From Chenopodium formosanum (taxonomy: Eukaryota; Streptophyta; Magnoliopsida; Caryophyllales; Amaranthaceae), in the NCBI GenBank assembly GCA_024500155.1, contig CM044856.1, positions 47,492,303 through 47,556,302 on the forward strand: a DNA stretch of 64,000 bases, read 5' to 3'. Shown here in pieces: positions 10,800-21,454 of this stretch. The position numbers and the translations under genes were made by a program. Each line of letters opens with the position of its first letter. Positions within the stretch are counted from its first letter, which is position 1. A model generated the notes under the pieces. That model was not told the origin of the DNA. It did not search any database and worked only from the letters and a program-made list of their open reading frames with translations.

Positions 10800-11340
10800 A
10801 ATTTGCAATTTGTTCTGATTTTTGGGTCGATTGGTTGCTTAATTGGTGGTGGTTGTTGACGGTGGTGTAGGTGCACTGATTGTGGTGGAAAGAGGAGATG
10901 AATTGTGATTGGAGGCTGGTGGTTGATTGCGAATTGGAGCAGGGGCTGTTGCTCTGAGTTGCAGTGGTCAGGTGGTTTGTGCTGGTGTGTGATTGTTGTT
11001 GTTGTGAGGTGAATTGGAGCAGGGGATAGGAATGCGTGGCTGGTTTGGGCAATTGCGGGTTGGTTTGGTTGGTTGAATGGTGGTGTATTGGTTGCGGTAG
11101 GGGAGGTGTATTGGTGTGGGTTTGGTTTGGGGTATGGTTGTTGCGGCAGCTGTACGGAGGTGTGAGGGTGGCTGCTGTTGGTTTGTGGGAACGGTGGGCT
11201 GTTGTGGCTGGTGGTTTGCGTGGTGGAGGTTAATGTTGCTGTTGGTGTTGGTGGTGTTGCGGGGTGAAGCAGGGGAAGAGCTGCTTGTGTTGTTGTGTGT
11301 GTGTGGTGGAGGATAAGGTGTGGTGTGTGGTGAAGGATAA
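10800..11340. repeat. GT/GGT-rich low-complexity tract in the solo LTR
   Basis: Strongly strand-biased G+T composition on + with degenerate GGTG, GTTG and GGTTG runs. It creates long spurious frames (Pro/Thr/His/Gln-rich on -, Trp/Gly/Val-rich on +) with no domain content. Confidence 0.7.
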
Positions 11341-11834
11341 GGGGCAGCATGGGTTGTCACAAGTTTTGCGCCTCGAACCTTGGACCTCCTAACACGAATA
11401 TGACCTTGAAACCCGGGACACCTACAACCAAAAACACGAGGGTATTACTAAGAGATAAAATAAAATAAAATAAAGAAAAGGTAAAATAAAGTAAAATAAA
11501 ATAAGATAAATAACACGAAACTAATAAAAATTAAATAAAACTATACAAGTAAAGAAAGTGAAATAAAATACACTCAAAACTAATTAAAATAAATTAAAGT
11601 AAATTAGAAAACTTTCAAGGAAAAATAAAGAACGAAATATAACAAATCAAAAGCAAATAAAATACGAAAAAAAACTAAAAACTACGAAAAGAACTAAAAC
11701 ACGACAAAATTACCAAAATAAACTAGAAACTTTATTAAAGAGAAAACAAGAGAAAGAAAGGGAAAATAAGATAAAATAAACGCGAAAATGACTCTAAAAA
11801 TACTTCCTAAGAGTGATATAAATGTCACTCATCA

Positions 11835-12220
11835 ACTCAACGCACACATCAATACACACACTTTGACCATGTCTAAGAGAGTCTTGCATGCACGTTTTTT
11901 TTTTCCGTCATTTTTTTTTAGGGGCGTAAGTCGGATATTAATCCTCCATTTTTTTCTAAAACTAAACACTATACTTAGCTCTTAAAAATATACACATTAT
12001 TTTTGCTTATTTTTGCCAAAAAATATGCACCCATATTTTTTTTTCCTCTTTAAAGAAAACGTAAAGTCAAGTCGATTTGAGTCAAGTAATTAAAACACAA
12101 AATGGTTTAAATTATAGCGCGTGGTCAAGAAAGGAAGGTCGATTAATCAACGACAACCTTTTCGTACAAGTCCAACTTTTCGACAAACCCATAACTCGTA
12201 AGAGGAAAGCTAGGACACTA
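11835..12220 (+). other. Leader of element A, second part
   Basis: Continues the leader after the solo LTR. It aligns with the D leader at 63880-64000 (reverse strand) around TTTGACCATGTCT. No gene is seen before the gag ATG at 12221. Confidence 0.55.
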
Positions 12221-13863
12221 ATGACAACACAAGAAGAAGTCAATGAGCTTAGGAACAACAACAGATGGACCTCATGCAAGAGAGTCTAAGAAAGCTATCT
12301 AGCGACTACAAGTTTCAAGGGCTTACTTCACAAGGGATCTCGGTGGACAAAGATCTTCTTCCGCAGAAGTTCAATGCCAACGACATCACGAAATTCAAAG
12401 CAACTGATAACCCTTATTTTCATTTAAGAGCCTTCGAAACAATAATGAGTATTAAGGGTATCAATAAGATGGTTTTCCCCACTCTATTCTCACTATCTCT
12501 TGAGACCGTTTGCCAACAATGGTTCTTTTCTCTCGAGAAAGAAAAGACCTCTACCTGGGAGTCCATAAAAAACTCTTTCGTTTATAGATACAAGTGTAAC
12601 ATTCAAGTTGAGACTGACCATAGAGATCTTGAAATCCTCAAGCAGAAAGAGAACGAAGGCTTCAGCTCTTTCTTTAACAAATGGAGAGAAACCTCAGCTA
12701 AGATGATTGAGGTACCTAGTGAAAAAGAGTTTTTAAGGTTGTTCATCAAAACCTTCAAGAAAAATATTCCAAGCATCTCAAGTATCAAAATAATCTCCAT
12801 ACCTTCAAGGCCGTCTACAACATTGGGATCAATATTGAAGACGACCTGGCTAAGTCAAAAGCTGCCAACAATAACTCTAATAGTGGCTGGAAAGGAAAGA
12901 AGAACAACAATCCTTCTTCTTCCAAAACCACGCACTCAAACAACGTTAGCACTTTTAATTTAGGTGAAGTCCTTGCTATGAACAATCAAGGACAAAAGAA
13001 ACCATTTAGGAGAAACTTTACTCCTATTGGCATTAGTTATGACACCGCATTTGGTCGATTAAATGCAAAAGGTCTTATAACTCCTATTGGACCATTTAGG
13101 GACCCACCAGTCGAAAAGAGGTTGGCTAATTGGAACCCCAATGCACACTGTAAGTATCACCAAGGTAAGGGCCATCTCACCGAAAACAATTGGAAGCTTA
13201 AGGAAACTATCCAAGACTTAATCGATAACAACAAGCTACCATTGTCCCCTGCTAGTAAGAAGCCAAGCATTGATAATGCACCTCTCGCTCATGCCTTGGC
13301 TATCTCTGATAAGTTAAACGAGGTTGACCTCTCGTCTCTCATTAAACCTGTCAAAGAAATCCATGCCATTGAAGAAGACGAGGAGATATTCTTTGACGTC
13401 ATGGATAGCCTTCCAGAACCGGCAAGTAAAGAAGACATACAATTGCTCACACTGTCTATGATGGAAGGGTCGCATTTGCTACGTGAAACTCTCAAAGCTA
13501 TAAAGAAACTTCAAAAGAAATATGACGAGGTTCCACTCCCAAAAGATGAACCTAAGAGAGAATTCACACCCATGAGAACGACTTATGAGGCAAAGTGTTT
13601 TCCTTTACAAGTCACTGAAAAAACCCAAGAAGAGTAATAGAATTTACACTCTAATTGGGATCCCATATGCACAAATGTTATAAATGCTCTCCGAGAGTGG
13701 CGAGATCAAACCTCTCGAACCGAGACCATTCGAATCATTGAAAAGGATATATAGATATTAATGTCAGTATCATCAATCAGGGGGTCACACTATCGAAAAC
13801 TGTTTTAAATTTAAGGATTTAATTCAGAAAATGATTGATGAAAAGAAACTAGTCCAAGTTCCA
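12221..13863 (+). pseudogene. gag: gag of element A, frameshifted
   Basis: It encodes the capsid/nucleocapsid protein that forms virus-like particles and binds the genomic RNA. The start MTTQEEVNELRNNN at 12221 shifts frame near 12270. The Retrotrans_gag core (about 12390-12760) includes YFHLRAFETIM, QQWFFSLEKE and FFNKWRETSAKMIEVPSEKE. Near 12755 a one-base loss relative to element D shifts the frame; coding then continues as a Lys/Asn-rich part. Two zinc-finger-like segments follow: HCKYHQGKGHLTENNWKLK (about 13145) and CQYHQSGGHTIENCFKFK (about 13765). Both have the C-x2-H-x4-H-x4-C spacing, but the first has Asn in the last position. Stops are at 13635 and about 13862. Confidence 0.85.
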
Positions 13864-13950
13864 TAAGAGGACGATGCAACCATTAATGGAGTTTAGGACA
13901 GTGATGAAGAAGACGTCTATTCAAAAGACATAGTAGGATCTACACCTTCT

Positions 13951-15006
13951 GTGTCGTACGCCATTGATGACTTTTGGGCTGAAGAAGACTCATCGATAGA
14001 CGTCCTCACAAGATCCGGGAGAATGCAACCTCCCGTTTCAACACAACCTATGCCGACCACACAACAAGTTCCCATACCTATCATTGAAGACAATGATATC
14101 GTTAAGCAGTTTAAGAAGACAAAAGTTGAAATGAACGTATGGAAACTTTTGGCGACATCTCGAGAACATAGGTTCGCTGTAATGAATGCCTTGGACAAAA
14201 TAGGGATAGATTCTGACACTACTCCTAAGGGGTTAGCCAACTTCCTCACAAGTGATCTTCCTAGTCCAATCAATTTGATCACCTTTTCTGACAAGGATTT
14301 ACCTCCAGAAGGTGACAAACATTACAAGGCATTAAACCTCACAGTAGTTTGCAAGAGAATGAATGTCCCTATGACCCTTATAGATAATGGATCGGCCATC
14401 AACGTCTGTCCACTTAGAACTGCAAGGATGCTAGGTATAAGGGATGAAGATTTAACTCCGTCTACACAAGGAATAAGGGCCTACGACAACACTTGTCGTC
14501 AAACTCTTGGTAAAATTACCATAAACGTAACGGCGGGAGCAATAGAACATGTTACTACTTTCCAAGTAGTAGACATTAAAGCTTCGTTCAATTTGTTGTT
14601 GGGGCGCCCTTGGCTTCATGACCTAAAGGACGTCCCCTCATCTCTCCACCAACAAGTAAAAGCTATAGTTGAGGGAATTCCTATCACCATTGATGCTTCG
14701 CCTATGAGGATCAAGTCTATAGAAAATCCAATCATTAATGTGGAGCACGACGAGGATGATGAAGACTTATGGGGCTTTAGCGAAGAAGTCTCCTTAATCC
14801 AGGAGGATGAAAGGACCCCTCTTTGCCATGACCCCCATTCCAACATGATTGTAAATGCTATTCTGAAAAAACAAGGACACTTTTCTAGGATAACCCTAGG
14901 AAAGAAGAAAGGAATAGCAAAATCGCTGGAGTCACCTAGCCTCCCTATGTTAGACACTTTCGAACTTGGTTTCGAACCGACTCGAAAAGATCTCAAGCGA
15001 GCTTAG
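13951..15006 (+). pseudogene. pol: Protease region of element A
   Basis: An open stretch of 351 codons. A retropepsin-like domain spans about 14330-14700, with a flap-like block ending FNLLLGRPWLHDLK. The active-site motif is MTLIDNGSAINVC, where retropepsins normally read D-T/S-G. The D-N-G-S form is also in element D as DNGSE, so it is a family feature or a shared defect. It processes the Gag-Pol polyprotein. It continues from gag after one stop and leads into the RT linker after a stop at 15004. Confidence 0.8.
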
Positions 15007-15057
15007 GACAAATCAAAGGCATGTAGAGACGCTTGCACTCAAAAGAAAGCAATCCCA

Positions 15058-15912
15058 ATGGATCAGTACCCTCTTACCCTTAATGGTCAATTCATAAAAG
15101 AAGGAGAGGACTATCCATGCCACGAATTTCCCGAACCATTTTTTGTAAACGGCATAAGGCAACCGGGATTTGAAATTTTCTTGAATTGCTATTTCACGGA
15201 TGAAATCCCAACTCCTATCCATAAGGAGAAAGCACCCCCATGCTTTGACTTTAACGTCATGGGATTATTATTTAGGCGAGAAAAGGATGAGCCAACTTAA
15301 AAAGAGGATAACTCCTCGCTCATTCTAACAGTCCTACAAAGCAAAAACTTCGATCCCTTGAAGCTAATCACTCCAGCTGAAGGATCACTACAAGGGTGAC
15401 GCAAGACCGTCAAGGTGACTACTTCAAGTGGAAGAAAAATATCCATTACGACAGAGCAAGGACCAATGTTTGAAGAGTCGGCTGAGTCAGAGTCTGAGTC
15501 GTAGTCTCTCCCTATAGAATCATCTAGGTCTTTAGTAGTAACACCTTCCCCTTCTATTTCTTCTCCTAGAATAGTTAGTGATCAAATCCTTGAGGACATA
15601 TCACTCTTTGATGTAATGATCTCAGAGTATAATAATATTTCTCCTTCTCCTTATTTCTTGTGTTCTTCTCTAACCAAAGATGACGAGCATTGTTTAACTA
15701 ACAATGAAAAAGACAAAGAAATTATTAAGGCAATGGAAACACTCGAAAAGAAAACACCGGTAATTGAAGAAACTGAAACGGTTGATATCTCAAATGATTG
15801 AACCAATAAAAGAGAAGTTAAAATTGGATTAACACTTAATGAACAAGAAAGAACCGATTTAATTAACTTACTTAAAGAATTTATCGATGTATTCGCTTGG
15901 TCATACGAAGAT
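15058..15912 (+). pseudogene. pol: Pol linker between protease and RT of element A
   Basis: Coding-like but with stops at 15298, about 15400, 15502 and 15799. It has no catalytic domain: a Pro/Phe/Cys-rich part (15058-15300) is followed by an acidic Ser/Glu-rich segment (15470-15800). Colinear, similarly broken sequence in element D at 60135-61150 supports a real polyprotein spacer. Confidence 0.65.
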
Positions 15913-16740
15913 ATGCCAGGCATTAATAGAGAAATAGCTCAACACACTATACCACTTATTCCAGGAATGAAACCTGTAAAACAAAAGTTACGTCAAATGA
16001 AACCCGACGTAGCTCTTAAAATAAAAGAAGAAGTCCAAAAACAAATAACTGCAGGTTTCATCAAGGTATCCAAATACCCTGAATGGGTCGCCAACGTCGT
16101 CCCTGTTTCAAAAAAAGATGGAAGAGTAAGAATGTGTGTCGACTATCGAGATCTAAATAAGGCAAGTCTTAAGGACGACTTCCCTTTACCACACATCGAT
16201 ATTCTAGTAGATAACACGGCGAAGCACGCGCTTCTCTCATTCATGGATGGGTAAGCAGGTTACAACCAGATTCTCATGGCAGAAGAAGACATGGAGAAAA
16301 CAACTTTCATAAAACTATAGGGCACTTACAGCTACACGGTAATGCCATTCGGGTTGAAAAACGCGAGTGCTACTTACCAACGTGCAACAACTTCCTTACT
16401 CCATGACATGATGCATAAAGAAGTTGAATTATATGTCGACGACATGATTGTAAAATCAAAAGACCGTCCAGGCCATCAAGTAGCCTTAAGAAATTTTTTC
16501 GAAAGGCTAAGAAAATATAATATGAGGTTGAACCTATCTAAGTGTGCTTTTGGAGTCACCTTAGGCAAGCTTTTGGGTTATGTCATAAGCTCTAGAGGAA
16601 TAGAGATAGACCCAACCAAGATTAAAGCAATCATGTCAATGCCACCGCCCAAAACTGAGAAACAAATTCGAGGATTTATTGGCCGGTTGCAGTACATAAG
16701 TAGGTTCATATCAAAATTGACAACAATATGTGAACCAATC
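15913..16740 (+). pseudogene. pol: Reverse transcriptase of element A
   Basis: RT copies the genomic RNA into DNA. Visible blocks in order: EWVANVVPVSKKDGRVRMCV and DYRDLNKASLKDDFPLPHID (16080-16200), MPFGLKNASATYQRA (16342), and the catalytic LYVDDMIVKSK at about 16429, where YVDD is intact. Thumb sequence follows (FIGRLQYISRFISK). In-frame stops at 16252 (in place of the usual Tyr of GYAGYN) and 16318 (in place of Trp in PWGTY) inactivate it. It is followed without a break by RNase H. Confidence 0.9.
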
Positions 16741-17200
16741 TTCAAAAAGCTCAAGAAGAATGTACCAGTGATATGGGATGACGAGTGTCAAAAAGCCTTT
16801 GAAAAGATAAAAGTCTATCTCGCAAATCCTCCCGTATTAGCACCAGCACTTCCCGGAATACCTCTTAGGTTATATTTGACGGTTACCAAAGAGACAATGG
16901 GAGCTATGCTAGCACAAGAAGTAGAAGGAAAAGAAAACGCAATCTACTATCTAAGCAAAAAGATGCTCGAATACGAAGCACACTACACACCACTTGAGAA
17001 GTTGTGCCTCGCCTTGGTGTGGGCCACAACCAAGTTAAGACATTACATGCTAGTGCATACTATCTTTGTAGTCTCCCGATTAGATCCACTCAAGTATCTA
17101 TTTGAGAAATCAACACTCAATGGACGCATATCAAGATGGATAGTCAATTTAGCCCAGTTTGATGTAAGGTTTATGCCGAAAAAGCTATCAAAGGATCTGT
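16741..17200 (+). pseudogene. pol: First (Ty3-type) RNase H of element A, catalytically degenerate
   Basis: The fold is recognisable: LRLYLTVTKETMGAMLAQE, ENAIYYLSKKMLEYEAHYTP, LEKLCLALVWATTKLRHYM and a region ending SRWIVNLAQFDVRFMPK. The first catalytic aspartate, normally in an xDAS motif, is replaced in LTVTKETMGA. Element D has the same replacement, so it predates both copies. Loss of activity in the original RNase H, compensated by a second one, is known for the Tat lineage. Confidence 0.85.
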
Positions 17201-17690
17201 GGCGTCAGACTTTCTAGCAGACTTTCCAATAGAAGACTCGACGCCAATACAAGACAATGAATTTCCAGATGAAGACTTAATGGTTACTGAAGATGATACT
17301 TGGACCTTGTACTTCGACGAAGCCTCAAACCAAAAGGGATGTGGCGTTGGAGTATTAGTAATATCACCTACAGAAGAGCATGTTCCAATCTCCATAAAAC
17401 TTGATTTCAACGTTACCAACAGCGCTGCTGAATACGAAGCATACGTGGTAGGCCTTGAAACAGCTTTGGCATTGGGAGTAAAAAAAGTTAAGGATATTCG
17501 GAGACTCTTCTTTGATTATCAATCAAATATCTAAAAGGTGGAAAGTAAGGAGCGAAAGTCTAGCCCCTTACCAAACCTATCTGGAAACTCTTACCGATCA
17601 GTTAGAGAAGGTAGAATACACATATCTACCTAGGGAAGAAAATCAATTTGCTGATGCGTTGGCAAGACTAGCCTCAATGGTTAGGATTCC
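17201..17690 (+). pseudogene. pol: Second, archaeal-type RNase H (aRNH) of element A
   Basis: It degrades the RNA strand of the RNA-DNA hybrid. It begins at about 17290 with WTLYFDEASNQKGCGVGVLV (most relatives read FDGAS). The acidic positions are present: D in YFDEAS, E in NSAAEYEAYVVGLE, D in FGDSSLIINQ (17500) and D in NQFADALARLASM (17645). A frameshift at about 17495-17510 splits it. The second RNase H between RT/RNH and integrase is diagnostic of Tat elements. Confidence 0.85.
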
Positions 17691-19038
17691 GACGGATGTC
17701 GAGCAAATGCCTCTATCTATAGAGAAAAGGCATAAACCAACATACATCCAGGCTATAGAAGACGACGAAGTAGTCCAAGACGAAGAAGAACCGTGGTACA
17801 TGGATATACTCAATTATGTCACCAAAGGAGAATACCCTCCCCATGCTGACAAAAGAGCAAAACGAGCATTAAGGGTTTTGGCTTCCCAATATGTACTCAT
17901 AGACAACGAGCTACATAAAACGGTACCTAAGGGTCGAGCTCTCTTATGCGTAGGAAATAATGATGCACAAAGAGCAATGAGAATAGTCAACGAAGGAATC
18001 TGTGGCACGCACATAAATGGCAAAATGTTAGTCCAAAAAATAATACGAGAAGGATATTATTGGACTACAATAAATAGGGATTGCCATCAATATGTAAAAA
18101 GATGCCCTAAGTGCCAAATCTATGCCAATTTACAACATGTTCCTCCATCCTTTCTCTACACCTACACATTGCCATGACCATTCTCTACATGGGGAATTGA
18201 CATCATCGGCAAAATCACTCTCCCAGGAACAGGAGGCCACGAATATATACTAGTAGCAATTGATTACTTCACAAAGTGGGTCGAAGCGCAATCATATGCT
18301 AAACTCACTGCAAAACATGTAGCACTCTTTATCGAGAGAAATATCATTTGTCGATACTGAGTCCCACATGAAATTATATGTGACAATGGAACTCACTTTC
18401 AAGCCGAATGTGACGAATTGTTACAAAAATATGGCATTCAACATCATCATTCTTCCCCTTACAGACCTCAAACAAATGGAGCAGTCGAGGCAGCTAATAA
18501 AAATTTAAAGACTATCACTGAGAAAATGACGGAAAATTATAAGGATTGGCCTAACAAACTTCACTTCGCATTGTGGGGTTACCGCACGTCAATCCGTACA
18601 TCAACAGGAAATACGCCATTTTACTTGGTTTATGGAATGGATGTCGTACAACCTGTCGAACTAGTAATTCCATCTCTACGCATTGCGTTGGAGAGTAAAC
18701 TCGATGAAGTTTAACGGACTAGGGCAAGATATGAAGAATTAATTTTACTCGATGAAAAACGACTAGAAGCTCTACGTCACACTCAGTGTTATCAAACTCG
18801 TATGGCTAGGTATTTTAATACGAAGGTCAAGACAAGAAACATCAAAGTAGGAGACCTCGTATTAAAAGCATTAAGTAAAATTGTTTTAGGTCCAAGGGGA
18901 AAATTTAGACCTAATTGGTCTAGACCCTACATTGTCAAAACAATCCTGTCAGGAGGTGCAACAAAACTAACTGATATGGATGGCAATGAGTTCTCGAACA
19001 TGACAAACCTTGACCAACTTGAGAAATACTACCCATAA
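17691..19038 (+). pseudogene. pol: Integrase of element A
   Basis: It inserts the DNA copy into the chromosome. The N-terminal zinc-binding part ends GYYWTTINRDCHQYVKRCPK plus CQ (18045). The DDE core shows WGIDIIGKITLPG (first D, about 18195), ICDNGTHFQAE (second D, about 18380) and NGAVEAANKN (E, about 18480). The C-terminal part includes KVGDLVLKAL and NWSRPYIVKTIL and ends LDQLEKYYP, stop 19036-19038. Stops at 18175 (TGA for Trp of PWPF), 18358 and 18712 break the frame. Confidence 0.9.
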
Positions 19039-19140
19039 TTACTTGAGTAGGATACTCAAGAGAGCTACGTTTAGCATGATTTCTTAAGAAATGATACGTA
19101 GGCAACCCTTTACGGGTGCGGCCACTTTATTTTCCAAAAA
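19039..19140 (+). promoter_or_regulatory. Conserved non-coding block after pol with stem-loop (A)
   Basis: Starts right after the pol stop. A perfect 8-bp stem with a 3-nt loop (19042-19060: CTTGAGTA GGA TACTCAAG) is followed by GATACGTAGGCAACC and GGGTGCGGCCACTTTATT. The same block is in element D (52620-52735, reverse strand), although it does not code. Possible roles are pol RNA processing or 3' end formation. Confidence 0.5.
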
Positions 19141-19189
19141 TCTCGCATCCCAGAATTAATTAAAAATTCGACAGAAGATCGGAGGAATA

Positions 19190-19330
19190 TCGGCGTCACA
19201 GAAAACGTTCCATCGCCAGCAGTTGAGCATTAGCACCAGCCAAGGACCATTAGCGCCAGCCGACGGCACCGTCGCCTAATGCCAGACTGCTGTGACCGGC
19301 GCCAGTCGCAGACAAGTGACGCCAATTCAC
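19190..19330 (+). repeat. GGCGCC-type island after pol (A)
   Basis: Contains ATCGCCAGCAG, TAGCGCCAGCCGACGG, GTCGCCTAATGCCAG, CCGGCGCCAGTCG and TGACGCCAATTC. It lies between convergent pol and antisense gene 2. Confidence 0.6.
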
Positions 19331-19619
19331 AGTTAAATTCTTGGAATATTTCGTTGTTTTTCGGAAAATTTTCGACTTCCGTACTCAAAAAATTTCTGGA
19401 AAATTAATTACTTTCGCTTTTCATTGCTTTAATAAAATTTAAAGTAAATAATTTAATTAAAAGCTGAAATTTTATTAATAAAATAAAATTACATTATTGA
19501 TGGAATTTAAATAAAGCTGAAATAAATTAACTTTAAATAAAAAATACAAACTAAGTCTAATAATTTGAAATTAAGCAATGCTCCTAATCTTCCTTTTCTT
19601 TCCTAGCCCTTTTCCAATT
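19331..19619. other. AT-rich spacer, convergent 3' ends of pol and antisense gene 2
   Basis: No gene. AT-rich with TAATTAA and AATAAA-like motifs that could serve as poly(A) signals on either strand. Confidence 0.4.
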
Positions 19620-21333
19620 TTAGTCTGCTTCCTCCTCCTCATCCATAACCTTAGCTAGTAGGCATCCTTTAGAGGACCTACATTCTCTTGGCAGGAGGTC
19701 ATCAAAACAACAGCAAATCGGTTACTTTCAGAGACGTATGCTCGACGGTGCAAGATACGTGTTTCTTAACTCTTTTATTTGTTTAACTAACGCTAGTTTG
19801 CAGGTATCGGCGTTGCAAGAGTGTTTTAGGATCGCAAAACGTTCTGAATCATTCTCCGACCCTATCAATACTTTGACTTTTGTTTTTGAAACTCGCGTTT
19901 CTCCAAACTCAGTTAAAGTGGGGGCTTCTGTAGACACCCATTTGTGTCTCCGCAAAACCAAACCCGGTGATGAGTACCTACCCAAGCTTTTTTCTCTGTG
20001 GTGTCATCTTTCCTTTTTCCCTTATCTTTTGTAGTACTTTTATTCCTAGGCACTGCAGGTGTCTTGAATTCAATTCTTTCACCTAAGCGTTCCCTTAAAG
20101 GAACCACCTTGTCACCTAGACGACTCTTCACATCAGTTTTACCCTGATTTTTCTTCGAGTCCTTTGAAGGTTTCTTCAGCAGCCACTTCTTCACATCATT
20201 GGGCAAGGAAGGAGGAACCTTTTGGGTAATTACTTCCTATAAAGGTCTGGCACTCCAGTAAGCATCAAATCTTTCTACTTCCTTGGAGACAGGGAACTCG
20301 TAGGGAGGACGAAGATCTCCGGAAGGAATATTCTAAAGTAAGTCGTATTGTCTTTTTACTCTGCAGGAATAGTAATAAGTCATACGGGACAAACTTGGAA
20401 ACGGCAGAAAGGTTTCTTGTTGACACCAACCATCTTTTCTATTTTCCACCACGGGACGACCCACTTGATATTGCGAGATTCGAAGACCCATTTTCATTCG
20501 TGGCGCCCCATTTTAGAGAAGTGTTTCTTCCTCCTCACGAAGCAATTCAGAGAGTACTTCTCAATGTTGTCCGGAGAGCTAATTAATTCTAGCCTTTCCA
20601 TTAGCCTCATCTGTAAAAAAATTGCAATGCAAATAAATTATTATTACTATACAAAAATATATTTTTTGATTTCTGTAATTAAAAATATTATTTTTCTACT
20701 TGTAATTAAATTGGAGAGCCTCGAAAAGGTGCTTTTGGGTTCCTTTTCAGTTCTTCAAAACTAATCATAGTCTCTCCAACTATCAATGGCATTGGATTTC
20801 TCCCTGATTTAATTTGTTCTAGTACGGTGTTTATAATTGATAAACCCTTATTATTTTTACCACTAGTAAGAAAAAATTGATTAAGCATACAAAATAAGAA
20901 AGCCCTTCTTCTATAAATATGAAAAGATTCGGAGTAAGGTTTTTCAAAATAATGGCGAGTAAATTCTTTCAAATTAACTATGTTGCCATCTACTATTTTT
21001 TATAGATCCCTTTCTTTTAAATTGAAGAAGCGTTCAAAATCCTTGTAATAATATGCATCTACTCTAGGGATTACTATAAGGTCTATTGCAGGGAAACCTA
21101 AAATAACACCAAATTCTTCCGGCAAAGGGCTAATTTCATAATACCCTATTCTAAAAATATGAGTATCAACATCCCAATATTCTAGAGTGGTATGAATAAA
21201 TCTAAATCATGATCTACCCCTTTGATACCATAAATTCCCCCCCAAGTGGAACACATTTAATTCTTTTCTTTCTTTGGCATTAAGAGACCGACACCATTCA
21301 TGGGTGTATTAGGTAAAAGTTTTGGTGACTAGA
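19620..21333 (-). pseudogene. Antisense gene 2 of element A (DUF7745/PMD-like)
   Basis: Homologous to the better-preserved copy in element D (50706-52176). On the - strand the first exon (about 21333-20710) shows EYWDVDTHIFRIGYYEISPL plus PEEFGVILG, then FERFFNLKERDL, YSESFHIYRRRAFLFCMLN and GRNPMPLIVGETMISFEEL. A block near a GT at about 20701 and an acceptor before ATGAGGCTAATGG (about 20616) mark an intron like that of D. Exon 2 carries WWKIEKMVGVNKKPFCR and a Lys-rich tail, ending EEEEAD, stop 19620. The D start codon is ATC here. Stops, frameshifts and a 300-bp insertion (19680-19979) disable it. It resembles the DUF7745 group of plant-mobile-domain-like proteins; function unknown. Confidence 0.7.
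19680..19979 (+). repeat. 300-bp copy of the element's own 3' UTR/PPT/LTR start inside antisense gene 2
   Basis: Nearly identical to 25772-26070, with a few substitutions and a one-base indel. It contains the polypurine tract and the first 51 bp of the LTR (19929-19979). It replaces about 50 bp of coding sequence relative to D, with short microhomologies at the edges (ACATTC on the left, GTA on the right). Confidence 0.85.
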
Positions 21334-21404
21334 GACTTGATATTATTTTTCTAAAGCTAAGAATTATTTTATTTGGTGAAATTATGAAAAGAATCGGCTG
21401 GGCA

Positions 21405-21418
21405 GGGGGCTATTTATA
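21405..21418 (-). promoter_or_regulatory. TATA box of antisense gene 2 (A)
   Basis: TATAAATAGCCCCC on the - strand, about 75 bp upstream of the position of D's start codon. D has the near-identical CATAAATAGCCCCC at 50625-50638. Confidence 0.65.
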
Positions 21419-21454
21419 CACGAAATCGGAGCAGTTTTAATCTGGGAAGGATAC

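Larger units (their letters stand above)
9338..11834 (-). mobile_element. Athila-type solo LTR (2497 bp)
   Basis: Read on the - strand it starts TGATGAGTGACATTTAT and ends CCTTGTCA. It resembles the LTR of Athila element C at both ends and in an internal GGGTCGAACCAC block (9433 versus about 33885). It is flanked by ACTCA on both sides (9333-9337 and 11835-11839). Element D has the matching sequence without the insertion near 63900-63950. A - strand TATA-like box is at 10282-10292. No internal retrotransposon sequence remains, so an intact element was lost by LTR-LTR recombination. The family is related to C but is not the same one. Confidence 0.88.

Noticed and set aside
10691..11360. Long - strand frames (219 and 130 codons) rich in Pro/Thr/His/Gln
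   Set aside because: They arise from a G/T-biased low-complexity tract inside a solo LTR. There is no domain, several frames are open at once, and no conservation signal is visible.
16252..18360. Stops in pol of A interpreted as methyl-cytosine deamination
   Set aside because: Some fit (TGG to TAG at 16318, TGG to TGA at 18175), but others (16252, 18358) need transversions, so the pattern is not specific.
19738..20034. + strand ORF at 19738 and its twin at 25769
   Set aside because: It is the 3' UTR/LTR junction duplication read in frame by chance. Both copies are explained by the repeat and no domain is seen.
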